Positions 45,026-54,060 of a stretch of 64,000 nucleotides of DNA are shown in pieces. The notes below the pieces were generated by a model. The model had not been told where the DNA came from. It worked only from the letters and a program-made list of their open reading frames with translations, and did not search any database. Made by a program: the position numbers and the translations under genes. Origin of the DNA: Pseudomonas sp. TH15 (GTDB lineage Bacteria > Pseudomonadota > Gammaproteobacteria > Pseudomonadales > Pseudomonadaceae). Where the stretch lies: the NCBI RefSeq assembly GCF_016651105.1, contig NZ_JAEKEL010000001.1, forward strand, positions 3,400,001-3,464,000, in the 5' to 3' direction. The first letter of the stretch is position 1, and every line of letters begins with the position of its first letter.

Positions 45026-45427
45026 TCAGGCGTCGCGCAGCAAGTCGTGGGCGTTAAGCAGTTCGAAAGCGATTTCCGGGCTGTTGTTCAGTCCTCGGCG
45101 AATCGCGGTCGGAATCGATTTGCGCGTCTTGCGGCACAGCCCTGGAAGCTCGGCGATTTCGATTTCGATCCCGAGCATCGTGCGTACTTCATGAAAGCCC
45201 GGCGAGACCTCTACACGAATCCCCAACTGCTCGAACATACGTTTTTGCAGATGCCTGAGGTCGTCGAGGTCTTTGATTTTTTCCAGGCGCGCGAGAAGGA
45301 CTTTTTCTTCCTCGCGGGTTAGACGCAGGATGCGCACATCCGCGCCGGGATTTTCCAGCAACGGATCGCGCCCGCAATCGCAGGCGCCGGGCGGGCAGGG
45401 TGAGCGCAAGCGCGCAATCGTCGTCAT
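45026..45427 (-). CDS. Conserved protein of unknown function with a CPPGACDC motif
   Basis: Protein of about 133 aa, stop adjacent to the convergent ligD stop. An N-terminal cysteine cluster (CPPGACDCGRD, about 9-20) is followed by a charged helical segment (TREEEKVLLARLEKIKDLDD) and a C-terminal IPTAIRRGLNNSPE region. It could bind metal through the cysteines. Several ATGs compete (45427, 45436, 45439); a GGAGG lies immediately before 45427. No family name is recognised. Confidence 0.65.
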   Translation of the reverse strand: MTTIARLRSPCPPGACDCGRDPLLENPGADVRILRLTREEEKVLLARLEKIKDLDDLRHLQKRMFEQLGIRVEVSPGFHEVRTMLGIEIEIAELPGLCRKTRKSIPTAIRRGLNNSPEIAFELLNAHDLLRDA

Positions 45428-45507
45428 GGCCTCCATCATAGAGGCCGGCGGACGGTTTTGCCTATGCGCCATCAGCGGCCGTCCATCGGCCGCTGCATCC
45501 GTGGCGG

Positions 45508-45822
45508 CTACTGATTCAGGCCTTCGTAATGCACCAGAATCGCGTTCGCGAGGTCTTCATCGCTGGCGTTCAATCCAGGATTTTCCTGACGAACCTGTTG
45601 CAGCACCGACTCAAGATAAACCCCACGAATGGCCCCGCCACTGGCGACAAATGCAGACAAGTCGTCACGAGCCGGAATCACCATTTTGTGATCCTTGAAG
45701 GTCGAGTACAGCGACGCGGAGACACCCGCCGAGGTGGCGACATCACCCGCATCGACGCGGGCCAGCGCCGAGCCGACCGGCAGGCATAAGAGTAAAGAAG
45801 AAATGAGCACTAACTTGCGCAT
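45508..45822 (-). CDS. DUF2388 family exported protein
   Basis: Protein of 104 aa with a signal peptide (MRKLVLISSLLLCLPVGSAL) and the DUF2388 body (TSAGVSASLYSTFKDHK, ASGGAIRGVYLESVLQQVR, LANAILVHYE). These are small periplasmic Pseudomonas proteins of unknown function, sometimes mislabelled as Holliday junction proteins. The start at 45822 is set by the signal peptide. Confidence 0.82.
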   Translation of the reverse strand: MRKLVLISSLLLCLPVGSALARVDAGDVATSAGVSASLYSTFKDHKMVIPARDDLSAFVASGGAIRGVYLESVLQQVRQENPGLNASDEDLANAILVHYEGLNQ

Positions 45823-45950
45823 GACGGTGTTCCTCCACAAGCGCGAAGCAAAAAGGAAGGACTGCATAATGTGAGAGGGGCGCGGTGAGCGGGAGTTCCG
45901 TGCGGTTGAGAACTGAGTAGGGCGCGGGGATTGGATTGGTTTTTGAAGCC

Positions 45951-46541
45951 GTCTTCGCGAGCAAGCTCAGCTCCTACAGTGGCTAGGGGTAAGGCGATGC
46001 TCTGAACATCCCGCAACTTTGTAGGAGCTGAGCTTGCTCGCGAAAGCGTCGGTTCAGACGATGCAGATGCTGCCTGTGCCGACGTCTTCGCGAGCAAGCT
46101 TTGCTCCTACAGTGGCTCGGGGTAACGCGATGCTCTAAACATCCCACAACTTTGTAGGAGCTGAGCTTGCTCGCGAAAGCGTCGGTTCAGACGATGCAGA
46201 TGCTGCCTGTGCCGACGTCTTCGCGAGCGAGCTTTGCTCCTACAGTGGCTCGGGGTAACGCGATGCTCTGAACATCCCGCAACTTTGTAGGAGCTGAGCT
46301 TGCTCGCGAAAGCGTCGGTTCAGACGATGCAGATGCTGCCTGTGCCTAGGGGTAACCGCGATGCTCTGAACATCCCGCAACTTTGTAGGAGCTGAGCTTG
46401 CTCGCGAAAGCGTCGGTTCAGACGATTCAGATGCTGCCTGTGCCGCCGTCTTCGCGAGCAAGCTTTGCTTCTACAGTGGCTCGGGTAACGCGATGCTCTG
46501 AACATCCCGCAACTTTGTAGGAGCTGAGCTTGCTCGCGAAG
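45951..46541. repeat. Tandem array, five REP-pair units of about 133 bp
   Basis: TGTAGGAGCTGAGCTTGCTC starts at 46020, 46153, 46286, 46384 and 46516 (spacings 133, 133, 98 and 132). Each unit contains the arm CTTCGCGAGCAAGCTTTGCT, the linker GGGTAACGCGATGCTCTGAA and the opposite arm. The fourth spacing lacks about 35 bp, one arm having been deleted. Units are almost identical. No ORF is credible here. Confidence 0.92.
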
Positions 46542-46584
46542 AGGCCGGGCCGGCCAATATCCATTCAGACCTGGTTCACCTCAA

Positions 46585-47016
46585 TCAGAATTTGAAAGCC
46601 TGACGCCCAACCAACAACCATTTCCCATGTTGTTTCTGCCAAATCTGCAGGTTCTCGATCTCGGTCGGCACCACTTCAGTACCGTTGAGCGCCTGTGCCG
46701 AGAAGTGGTTGCGGACCAGCGCCGTATCACCCGACAGGGTAATGGTCTGGTTCTGCATCTCTAATGTCTTGAACGCGCTTTTGCCCGTTTCGATATCGGC
46801 AATGAAGGCTTTCTTGTCCTGGATTTTGCCGCTGGAATGCCCATAGCTCAGGTTGGCCGCTGTCAGTGCTTCAAGACCGGGAATGTCTTTGTGCAGCATG
46901 GCTTGGGTCAGATGGTCCACGGCTTGCGCCACGTCTTTGTCCGCAGCAGCCGGGGCGGCGGCGACATAGCCGCTGAAGAGACAGAGAAAACCGATCAAAA
47001 GACGGGAATAAGTCAT
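46585..47016 (-). CDS. Exported NTF2-like (DUF4440/SnoaL-type) protein
   Basis: Protein of 143 aa with a signal peptide (about 1-21, ending GYVAAAPA) and a cone-shaped NTF2-like domain: AVDHLTQAMLHKDIPGLEAL, LSYGHSSGKIQDKKAFIADI, and closing LQIWQKQHGKWLLVGRQAF. The pocket residues (Tyr-Gly-His) suggest a small ligand or enzyme activity, but none is known. A strong inverted repeat lies 27-65 bp upstream of the ATG, suggesting a dedicated regulator. Confidence 0.83.
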   Translation of the reverse strand: MTYSRLLIGFLCLFSGYVAAAPAAADKDVAQAVDHLTQAMLHKDIPGLEALTAANLSYGHSSGKIQDKKAFIADIETGKSAFKTLEMQNQTITLSGDTALVRNHFSAQALNGTEVVPTEIENLQIWQKQHGKWLLVGRQAFKF

Positions 47017-47551
47017 GTTGTTTCCTTGTTGTTATGAGAGTTGATGACTGATCAATTCAAAATGTTAATTCATCAGTCATCGTACAACGTAGCAGATTGT
47101 TGGCCGATACGGCAGGGCTCCGCGTCTGGTTCTCCCGCGCAACTGCAGGGGCAGTCGAAAGGCTCCAGTCAATGCCATTGCCGAGAGTCATGTTCGGCGG
47201 GCATCGGCCGATAAGTCCCTGAGCGGAAAAAGACTCTCAAGTCGGGAACAGACGCGCGGGTTTGCCGTGTCGTGATATTCTGCCCGCCAACTTGCTTTGA
47301 CCTATTCAGTTCGTTCGCCCTAGCGGCGTGCAAACAGGATCAATGTCGCTCAAGTAGCTGAAGCCAATAATGATAAAAAGTCAGTTCAGTAGGGACATAT
47401 AAACTGAGGTCGATGGAACCGTCGGCCTTGTGTGCCCACCCTCCAATCCTGATGTGCGGGAACCCACGACATGCTGCCTGCGTGCCGTGAATCAGGGGCC
47501 TTCGCGTGTGAGGATGGAAGGGCGGATGGCGTTTTATCATAGGTGCAACAG
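47017..47551. other. Divergent intergenic region before mqo
   Basis: A 535-bp gap with an inverted repeat near the left end (47043-47081) and the mqo upstream region at right. A minus-strand 66-codon ORF (47340-47540) has no convincing ribosome site. No RNA gene was recognised. Confidence 0.45.
47043..47081. promoter_or_regulatory. Long inverted repeat, candidate operator
   Basis: GATGACTGAT at 47043 and ATCAGTCATC ending at 47081 are exact complements; AATT just inside each arm extends the symmetry to 14 of 15 bp per side around an AT-rich centre. Its position 27 bp before the NTF2-like gene start suits a repressor site. Confidence 0.6.
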
Positions 47552-49198
47552 ATGCTTAAAAAACTGAACACGGCCCTATTGGGGCTGGCTTTGTCGATGG
47601 GGATCACGTCCGTTCACGCGGAAGAGGCAAAGAAAGTCGATGTGCTGCTTATTGGCGGCGGCATCATGAGCGCGACTCTGGGTGTGTGGCTCAATGAGTT
47701 GCAACCGGACTGGTCGATGGAAATGGTCGAGCGCCTCGACGGCGTCGCCCTGGAAAGCTCCAACGGCTGGAACAACGCCGGTACCGGTCACTCCGCCCTG
47801 GCAGAGCTGAACTACACCCCGGAAGACGAGAACGGTAAAGTCCAGATCCCGAAAGCCGTTGAAATCAATGAAGCCTTCCAGATCTCCCGTCAGTTCTGGT
47901 CGTGGCAGGTTCAACAAGGCGTTCTGAAGAACCCGCGTTCGTTCATCAACTCCACTCCGCACATGAGCTTTGTGTGGGGCGATGACAACATCAAGTTCCT
48001 GAAAAAACGCTACGAAGCCCTGCAAGCGAGCCCGCTGTTCGCCGGCATGCAGTACTCCGAAGACCCGGCTGTGATCAAGAAGTGGGTTCCGCTGATGATG
48101 GAAGGGCGTGACCCGAACCAGAAAATCGCGGCTACCTGGACTCCGATCGGCACCGACGTCAACTTCGGCGAAATCACCCGCCAGTTCGTTGCGCACCTGC
48201 AAACCACGCCTAAGTTCGACTTGAAACTGTCCAGCGAAGTACAGGACATCACCAAGAACGCCGACGGCACCTGGCGCGTCAGCTACAAAAACCTGAAAGA
48301 CGGCACCACCACCGAAACCGACGCCAAGTTCCTGTTCATCGGCGCGGGCGGCGGTGCACTGCACCTGCTGCAGAAGTCCGGCATTCCTGAAGCCAAGGAA
48401 TACGCAGGCTTCCCGGTTGGCGGCTCGTTCCTCGTGACCGACAACCCAACTATCGCCGAACAACACCTGGCCAAGGCCTACGGCAAAGCCTCCGTTGGCG
48501 CACCGCCTATGTCCGTTCCGCACTTGGACACCCGTGTCCTGGACGGCAAGCGCGTCATCCTGTTTGGCCCATTCGCGACCTTCAGCACCAAGTTCCTGAA
48601 AGAAGGCTCGTACCTGGACCTGCTGACCAGCACCACCACCCACAACATCTGGCCGATGACCAAAGTCGGCATCAAGGAATACCCACTGGTTGAGTACCTT
48701 GCTGGCCAACTCATGCTGTCCGACGAAGACCGCATGAACGCCCTGAAAGAATACTTCCCGAACGCCAAAGCCGAAGACTGGCGCCTGTGGCAAGCCGGCC
48801 AACGCGTGCAAATCATCAAGCGTGATGAAGCGGCCGGTGGCGTGCTGAAACTGGGTACTGAAATTGTTACCTCCGCTGACGGCACCATCGCCGGTCTGCT
48901 GGGCGCTTCCCCAGGCGCATCGACCGCTGCACCGATCATGCTGACCGTGCTGCAAAAGGTCTTCAAGGATCAGGTTGCAACGCCGGCCTGGCAGGAAAAA
49001 CTGCACCAGATCGTGCCGAGCTATGGCACTCAGTTGAATGGCAACCCAGCCAAAGTGGCTGAAGAGTGGGCCTACACGGCTAAAATCCTCGAACTGCCGA
49101 CGCCTCCAGTGATCGGTCAGGTAGCTGCTCCGGCTGCACCTGCTGCTGAAAAAGCAGAAGCCCCGAAGGAAAACGCTGCAAGTGATATGGCTCTGTAA
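47552..49198 (+). CDS. mqo: Malate:quinone oxidoreductase Mqo
   Basis: Protein of 548 aa, an FAD-dependent peripheral membrane enzyme oxidising malate to oxaloacetate with transfer to the quinone pool; it replaces or supplements NAD malate dehydrogenase. FAD motif [17 protein letters not shown], then [20 protein letters not shown] and [16 protein letters not shown] are diagnostic. The N-terminal 26 residues look like a signal or membrane-targeting leader ([16 protein letters not shown]). ATG 47552 with AGGTG upstream. Codon use is biased toward C-ending codons, suggesting high expression. It ends in an Ala/Glu-rich tail. Confidence 0.94.
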   Translation: MLKKLNTALLGLALSMGITSVHAEEAKKVDVLLIGGGIMSATLGVWLNELQPDWSMEMVERLDGVALESSNGWNNAGTGHSALAELNYTPEDENGKVQIPKAVEINEAFQISRQFWSWQVQQGVLKNPRSFINSTPHMSFVWGDDNIKFLKKRYEALQASPLFAGMQYSEDPAVIKKWVPLMMEGRDPNQKIAATWTPIGTDVNFGEITRQFVAHLQTTPKFDLKLSSEVQDITKNADGTWRVSYKNLKDGTTTETDAKFLFIGAGGGALHLLQKSGIPEAKEYAGFPVGGSFLVTDNPTIAEQHLAKAYGKASVGAPPMSVPHLDTRVLDGKRVILFGPFATFSTKFLKEGSYLDLLTSTTTHNIWPMTKVGIKEYPLVEYLAGQLMLSDEDRMNALKEYFPNAKAEDWRLWQAGQRVQIIKRDEAAGGVLKLGTEIVTSADGTIAGLLGASPGASTAAPIMLTVLQKVFKDQVATPAWQEKLHQIVPSYGTQLNGNPAKVAEEWAYTAKILELPTPPVIGQVAAPAAPAAEKAEAPKENAASDMAL

Positions 49199-49213
49199 CT
49201 AGAAGCCTTATTT

Positions 49214-49254
49214 GAAAAAGCCCACTGAACCGGTGACGGTCAGTGGGCTTTTTA
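49214..49254 (+). terminator. Rho-independent terminator after mqo
   Basis: AAAAAGCCCACTGA / TCAGTGGGCTTTTT with an 11-bp loop, 15 bp after the stop codon. Confidence 0.92.
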
Positions 49255-49268
49255 TGCACTATCCCCCT

Positions 49269-49352
49269 GTAGGAGTTGCCGAAGGCTGCGATCTTGTGAC
49301 TGTGATTTTAATAAACAGAATCAAAAGATCGCAGCCTTCGGCAGCTCCTACA
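49269..49352. repeat. REP inverted pair (TGTAGGAG(C/T)TGCCGAAGG family)
   Basis: Complementary arms with a central ATTTTAATAAACAGAAT spacer; the left arm has GGAGTTGCC instead of GGAGCTGCC. Confidence 0.85.
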
Positions 49353-49362
49353 TTTTTGGTGG

Positions 49363-49791
49363 TCAGGGTTTGGCGGAGGCCAGATAGGCGCCGAGTCGCC
49401 GGCCCATTTCTTCGCCCAGCGCCTGCAATCCACTCAGCGGTCGCACCATCACTTCAAACTCGACAATCTTGCCGCGCTCATCAAAGCGGATCATGTCGAT
49501 GCCTTTGAGCTCCTTCGCCCCCACCTTGGCGCTGAATTCCAGAATCACATTCAAGCCATCCGCTGTCGCCAGCTCACGGTGGTAATGGAAATCCTCAAAC
49601 ACGCCGAACACCGTATTAAGGATCATCGACACCACCGGCGCGCCGGGGTAAGGCGTGTGCGCCATCGGTGAGCGAAATACTGCTTTTGCATCAAGTAACT
49701 CGGGCAGGTCGCTCAAGTTGCCGGTGCGGATCATCTCGTGCCAGCGGTTCAGGGAATCGGCGACGTTGGCTTGCAGCTTCAACTCAGTCAT
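49363..49791 (-). CDS. SnoaL-like/NTF2-superfamily cytoplasmic protein
   Basis: Protein of about 142 aa without a signal peptide. NTF2-like features: NVADSLNRWHEMIRTGNLSDL, FRSPMAHTPYPGAPVV, EDFHYHRELATADGLNVI and GIDMIRFDERGKIVEFEVMV. The last strand matches the SnoaL_2 domain of polyketide cyclase-like and limonene-epoxide-hydrolase-like proteins. Start at 49791 or 49797. Substrate unknown. Confidence 0.82.
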   Translation of the reverse strand: MTELKLQANVADSLNRWHEMIRTGNLSDLPELLDAKAVFRSPMAHTPYPGAPVVSMILNTVFGVFEDFHYHRELATADGLNVILEFSAKVGAKELKGIDMIRFDERGKIVEFEVMVRPLSGLQALGEEMGRRLGAYLASAKP

Positions 49792-49899
49792 GGGCACTCC
49801 GGTTATTTTTGTTGTTGTTCAGACGATGGCGATGACTGTAGATCAACACGCGAGCAGGGCAACCTTGCAGCAGTCCCCTGAATATCGCCCCATGTACAT

Positions 49900-49977
49900 C
49901 CTGGAGCTGCCGCAGGATGCGATCCTTCCTTTCAATCTCGAAGAAAAGATCAAAAAATCGCAGCCGCGACAGGATCA
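49900..49977. repeat. Degenerate REP copy
   Basis: CTGGAGCTGCCGCAGGATGC followed by AGATCAAAAAATCGCAGCCG resembles the TGTAGGAGCTGCCGAAGG family, with arms eroded on both sides. Confidence 0.55.
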
Positions 49978-50127
49978 GATTTCATCTGATACGCTTTTTT
50001 CGTTTCAATCTGACTCTGTAACCGGCTCAGTCACAGGCTCAGAATAGCTGCGCAGTCCGGTCACTCGCGACAGTTCTTCATCCCGAAGCGTCCGGTGCAC
50101 CGCAAGCTCAGCATTGGAGAGAGCAAT

Positions 50128-50210
50128 ATGAACAAGATGGCTTTTTTCTCGGCGGATTTCTGACATTGACCATTCTGATCGGCTTGCTGGCGACCATTTC
50201 TCCGATTTGA
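50128..50210 (+). pseudogene. Possible small transmembrane peptide, frameshifted after codon 3
   Basis: ATG 50128 has GGAGAG 7-8 nt upstream but reads only 11 codons. One base restored after AAG (for example AAG GAT) would give MNKDGFFLGGFLTLTIL and then IGLLATISPI, 27 residues and a single hydrophobic helix, ending at TGA 50210. The missing base matches the indel pattern elsewhere in this window. Without repair it is not a gene; assignment is tentative. Confidence 0.35.
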
Positions 50211-50291
50211 CCTCTCAACGACGTCCGAACGTGTGAAGTCCACAGGTTTTGCGCATTAATCATGTTTTAATGCCGCGCCAAAAAACTGCAA

Positions 50292-50753
50292 ATGGACTTC
50301 ACTCTCATGGCCGAACGGCGTATCCGTGCGCTCGCACTCTGTGTCTTTCATAGCAAAGGCCGGATCCTCGTCAATCAGTTTCACGACCCCGTCACACAGC
50401 AGACGATCTACCGTCCTGTCGGCGGTGGCATCGAATTCGGCGAAACCAGCGCCCAGGCGATTGCCCGAGAAGTCGAGGAGGAGTTGGGCTTTGCGATGAG
50501 CGAGCTTCGCTTGCTTGGGACGCTCGAAAGTCTGTTCGTTTACAACGGCAAGCCTGGCCACGAGATCGTCCAGGTGTATGACGCCCACTTCGCCGATACC
50601 AGCCTCTATGAGCGATCCCACCTTGAGGGGCACGAAAGTGACGGCGCTGCCTTCACCGTGCGCTGGCACGACAGCGCCAGCTTCAGCGAGCAGAAACCAT
50701 TGGTGCCGGTGGGCCTAGAGAATCTGCTGAAGAACGCCGGGTTGCTTGACTGA
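50292..50753 (+). CDS. NUDIX hydrolase
   Basis: Protein of 153 aa. The Nudix box is complete: GGGIEFGETSAQAIAREVEE followed by ELG, providing Mg-binding glutamates for pyrophosphate hydrolysis of nucleoside-diphosphate derivatives. A TIYRPVG strand precedes it. Start at 50292, or at ATG 50307 (MAERRIRALAL). Monocistronic; substrate not predicted. Confidence 0.9.
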   Translation: MDFTLMAERRIRALALCVFHSKGRILVNQFHDPVTQQTIYRPVGGGIEFGETSAQAIAREVEEELGFAMSELRLLGTLESLFVYNGKPGHEIVQVYDAHFADTSLYERSHLEGHESDGAAFTVRWHDSASFSEQKPLVPVGLENLLKNAGLLD

Positions 50754-50933
50754 ATTCAGCGGAAGTTCTCGACACCTTCCGCCTCGTTGCGACGTGCAAC
50801 GCCTCTCTCCTTCAAACCCACCGGGATGAATCCCTCATGGACTGGCCGGGCGCAGTCCGCAGACGATCCGCTGGGTGCGCAGATGGCCGAGGTCGAACAG
50901 GTGCGAAATGACTCTCCCTTCTCATGGAGCTGC

Positions 50934-50998
50934 CGCAGGCTGCGATCTTTTGATCTTGAAAAACAACATCAACAGATCGCAGCCTGCGGCAGCTACAG
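50934..50998. repeat. REP inverted pair, short version
   Basis: ATGGAGCTGCCGCAGGCTGC and its near complement GCAGCCTGCGGCAGCTACAG flank AAAACAACATC. It is located just beyond the CAP-protein stop. Confidence 0.8.
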
Positions 50999-51005
50999 AG
51001 GGAAA

Positions 51006-51872
51006 TCAGGGCGCGCCGAACAACATCGTCCAGTAGACGCCCTCGCTGCTGCGCGTATCGGTGGCAAAGGCTGCGCCGACCTGGGTGAACATCGGGTTCA
51101 TCAAGTTGGCGCAGTGGCCGGGGCTGGCCAGCCAACCGGCCATCGCCTTGCTCGGTGAGCCCTGGCCGGCGGCGATGTTCTCGCCGATTTGCCGGCCACG
51201 GTAGCCAGCGGCCCTGGCGCGGTCTGCCGGCATATCACCGTCGGGGTCCTGGTGTGCGAAGTAATTGCCGTAGGCCATGGCTTTGCTGTGGCCCTGCGCG
51301 GCGGCGCCCAACGCGGCATTCCAGCTCAGCGGCCGGGCGGCGGCAAAACGCTGGCGACCACACATCCGCGGCCTGGCCCGTGCGGCGTTGACCTCGGTCA
51401 GCAAGGTCTTGCTCGTGGCTCGCGGGTCGCCCATGCGACTGTCGAGCAACGGCTGCGCCAGCACCACTTGCCACTCGCTGCGGGCGCGACTGATACCGAT
51501 GTCGGCGTACTGCCCATCGAGCAGCGCCCCGCAGTAGCGGCCCTGCAGCATATCGAACGCCTCTTCGGCATCTTGCGCACCGACCAGGCGGATGGTGCGC
51601 ACGCTCACCGCCGAATACCCCGATGATTTCAGCGCCTCGCGCATGCCGCCGCCATAGCGATAACCGTTCGGCAGCAGCAGATTCGACTTCAGCGCCAGCG
51701 GCGCGAGGCGTTGCGCGGGGCGCCTGTCACAGCGTTGCGGGTGGGCGCGGTAGTCATTGATGGCAGCCACCAATTGTCGTTCCGAACCGGCATGGGCGGT
51801 GGCGGCGAACAGCGGGGAAAGGATCAGCAGGCACAGCAAAACGAGGCGAGACGAACGAACGGCGTGGCGCAT
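51006..51872 (-). CDS. CAP/SCP-domain secreted protein
   Basis: Protein of 288 aa with a signal peptide (about 1-28, ending ATAHAGS). The C-terminal half (about 150-285) is a CAP (SCP/YkwD-like) domain: LSWNAALGAAAQGHSKAMA, NYFAHQDPDG, GENIAAGQGSPSKAMAGWLA and SPGHCANLMNP. The N-terminal half looks like a second, decayed copy of the domain (LVAAINDYRAHPQRC and LLTEVNAARARPRMC are parallel). Function unknown; it probably acts in the envelope. Confidence 0.85.
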   Translation of the reverse strand: MRHAVRSSRLVLLCLLILSPLFAATAHAGSERQLVAAINDYRAHPQRCDRRPAQRLAPLALKSNLLLPNGYRYGGGMREALKSSGYSAVSVRTIRLVGAQDAEEAFDMLQGRYCGALLDGQYADIGISRARSEWQVVLAQPLLDSRMGDPRATSKTLLTEVNAARARPRMCGRQRFAAARPLSWNAALGAAAQGHSKAMAYGNYFAHQDPDGDMPADRARAAGYRGRQIGENIAAGQGSPSKAMAGWLASPGHCANLMNPMFTQVGAAFATDTRSSEGVYWTMLFGAP

Positions 51873-51980
51873 GGAGTGGATGGCTCGGGAGGAGGAAAAG
51901 CGGCGCGAGTAGGACTGGGGTTTTTTAACTTGGTTCAGAGCGGCAATGGCAAATGAATGGATATTGGCTGGGCTGGCCTC

Positions 51981-52046
51981 ATCGCTAGCACGCTTTGCTC
52001 CTAGCAGGATCACGCAATCGCGTAGGTGCGAAGCTTGCTCGCGAAA
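51981..52046. repeat. Degenerate REP-type element
   Basis: ATCGCTAGCACGCTTTGCTC and GTGCGAAGCTTGCTCGCGAA form an eroded pair of the GCTTGCTCGCGA family between two minus-strand genes. Confidence 0.55.
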
Positions 52047-52070
52047 GCACCCGGCCAGACGCTGCAGCCC

Positions 52071-52840
52071 TCACCGATTCAACATGTCTTCCATCCACCG
52101 CCAATATTCCCCGCGCTCGGAAATCGAGTTATGCCCTGAATTCGGCACAATCTTCAGCGTCGCCACGCCTTTGGGGAAGTTCTCCAGCAAGCGTTGCGTA
52201 CTGTCCCGCGCAATCACCTCGTCGTCACTCGCGGCCAGCAGCAACGTTGGCACGCGAAGATGCGCGGCGTATTTGCCCGACTCGTAGCGATCCTTGAGCA
52301 ACCATTTCACCGGCACCCACGGATACTGTTTCACGGCGATTTCTTCGAGGCTGTTGTACGGCGTCACCAGAATCAGTTTTTCCACCGGCCGCTGACTGGC
52401 CAGGCGCACCGCGACGCCCGAGCCGAGGCTGCGCCCGATGACGGCAACCTGCGGATGGCTGGCGTACACCTGATCAAACAGCGCCAGCGCATCCTCGGCA
52501 ATCGACTCCTCGGAAGGCGAACCGCCGCTGCCACCGAAGCCACGGTAATGCAGGAAATACAACGCGTAATCGGGAAACGCTGCGGCGAACTCCGGCGGGT
52601 TGCGCGAGACGTCTTCGGCATTGCCGCCGAAATAGATCAGCGCCCGCGCCCCGACGCGTTCGCGCGTGGACACCCAGATCTCTGCGTCGGGCATCGATAG
52701 CTTCAGCCGAGACTGTGCAGAATCGACGGCGGCAGGCTGCGGAAAATAGATCAATGAGCGCTGAAAAAGAACAGCGCCGCACACAGCGCCAGGTACACGG
52801 CGACGATCAATACGACGAGTGACATCAGGGTTCGGGACAT
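52071..52840 (-). pseudogene. Membrane-anchored alpha/beta hydrolase, interrupted by a 1-nt frameshift
   Basis: The N-terminal anchor (MSRTLMSLVVLIVAVYLAL, start 52840) and the hydrolase domain (LFQRSLIYFPQP onward) are in different frames. The break is at A5 (T5 on the coding strand), 52764-52768; adding one T gives LALCAALFFFQRSLIYFP and a 256-aa protein. The domain has FHYRGFGG-type and GRSLGSG nucleophile motifs, acid in AASDDEV and base in SGHNSI, the BEM46/YhfR-like serine hydrolases. As read, the anchor stops after SAH. A GTG at 52784 could start a shortened form. Confidence 0.83.
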
Positions 52841-52951
52841 TCGGCTACTTTTAACGGGTATGAAGGTGTGCTGTCGCAGTGTAGTCCAGCGGTCAGGCCA
52901 GACTGCCTGCGCACACAACATGCAACAGATCCACGCAACGGGGTCACCAGC

Positions 52952-53896
52952 ATGCACCACACTGAAGGGTACTCGCGCCGCCGACTGCTCACGCTGGCTG
53001 CCGGCGTTTCGGTAGTTTTCACGTTTGACCGGGCGCTGGCCACTGCCACGTTGCCGAGCGCCTCAGGAGGCCAGACCATGCAGACCCGCGCCATCCCTTC
53101 CAGCTCCGAGTTGCTGCCCCTGATAGGGCTGGGCACCTACCGCGGCTTCGATGTCGCGCCCGGTGACACAGCCTATAAACAACTGCCAGCGGTGCTCGAC
53201 GAGTTGTTCAGGAAGGGTGGCACCCTGATCGACAGTTCGCCGATGTATGGCCGCGCCGAAGAGACCACCGGTGAGTTGCTGTCGATCCACGAACCGCGCT
53301 CGCCGGCCTTCCTGGCCACCAAGGTATGGACGCGCGGGCGCGAGGAGGGCATTGCGCAGATGGAAAAATCCTTCAGCCTGCTGCGCACCGATCGCATCGA
53401 CTTGATGCAGATCCACAACCTGCTCGACTGGCAAACTCATCTGCCCACTCTGCGCGATTGGAAAGAGCAGGGGCGCATCCGCTACATCGGCATCACCCAT
53501 TACACGCCCTCGGCTTACGATGAAGTGGAAGCGGTGTTGCAGGCTGAAAAAATCGACTTTCTGCAAATCAACTACGCCCTCGATGACCGTGGTGTGGAGA
53601 AACGCATCCTGCCGTTGTGCCGTGAGCGCGGCGTAGCGGTGATCTGCAACCGGCCGTTCGGCGGCGGTGGCTTGCTCGCGCGCCTCAAGGGCAAGCCGCT
53701 GCCAGCGTGGGTGTCGGATGTACAAGTCAACAGTTGGCCGCAATTGGCGCTGAAGTTTTTGCTCTCGCACCCGGCAGTGACGTGTGTCATTCCGGGAACG
53801 AGCAATCCGCGCTACATGGCTGACAATGCCGGCGCCGGGTTCGGGCCTATGCTGACGGATGCGCAGCGCCAGCAATTGATTGCGTTGGTGGGTTAG
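52952..53896 (+). CDS. Tat-exported aldo/keto reductase
   Basis: Protein of 314 aa with a twin-arginine leader (SRRRLLTLAAGVSVVF, about 10-25) and an AKR barrel. The catalytic tetrad is visible: Asp in TLIDSSPMYG, Tyr in the same MYG, Lys in FLATKVWTRG and His in LMQIHNLLDW; IPGTSNPRYMADN is the cofactor end. It is predicted to act in the periplasm. ATG 52952 gives the Tat signal; the longer frame at 52868 does not. Substrate unknown. Confidence 0.86.
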   Translation: MHHTEGYSRRRLLTLAAGVSVVFTFDRALATATLPSASGGQTMQTRAIPSSSELLPLIGLGTYRGFDVAPGDTAYKQLPAVLDELFRKGGTLIDSSPMYGRAEETTGELLSIHEPRSPAFLATKVWTRGREEGIAQMEKSFSLLRTDRIDLMQIHNLLDWQTHLPTLRDWKEQGRIRYIGITHYTPSAYDEVEAVLQAEKIDFLQINYALDDRGVEKRILPLCRERGVAVICNRPFGGGGLLARLKGKPLPAWVSDVQVNSWPQLALKFLLSHPAVTCVIPGTSNPRYMADNAGAGFGPMLTDAQRQQLIALVG

Positions 53897-53946
53897 TCAG
53901 TCACGCCCAGACCTGGAACGCGCGGCCCAGCACCTGCGGCAAGCCC

Positions 53947-54039
53947 TGTAGGAGCCGAGCTTGCTCGCGAAAGCGGCGTATCAGCCAGCAACAGTGTCGA
54001 CTGCAATGGCGTCTTCGCGAGCAAGCTCGGCTCCTACAG
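53947..54039. repeat. REP inverted pair (TGTAGGAGCCGAGCTTGCTCGCGA family)
   Basis: TGTAGGAGCCGAGCTTGCTC and GAGCAAGCTCGGCTCCTACA are exact complements with about 50 bp between; located between convergent genes. Confidence 0.87.
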
Positions 54040-54060
54040 AAAGCGGGGATGGTTGTTGGG

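Noticed and set aside
45951..46541. Possible CRISPR array
   Set aside because: Whole 133-bp units repeat, including the would-be spacers, and each unit is internally palindromic; there are no cas genes.
47340..47540. 66-codon minus-strand ORF before mqo
   Set aside because: No convincing ribosome site, and it overlaps the mqo promoter region; no similarity that I recognise.
47576..49006. 476-codon minus-strand ORF opposite mqo
   Set aside because: Antisense to a clear, highly biased mqo gene; a by-product of GC-rich third positions.
52868..52951. Upstream start of the aldo/keto reductase
   Set aside because: It would bury the Tat signal behind 28 residues; ATG 52952 gives a proper leader.
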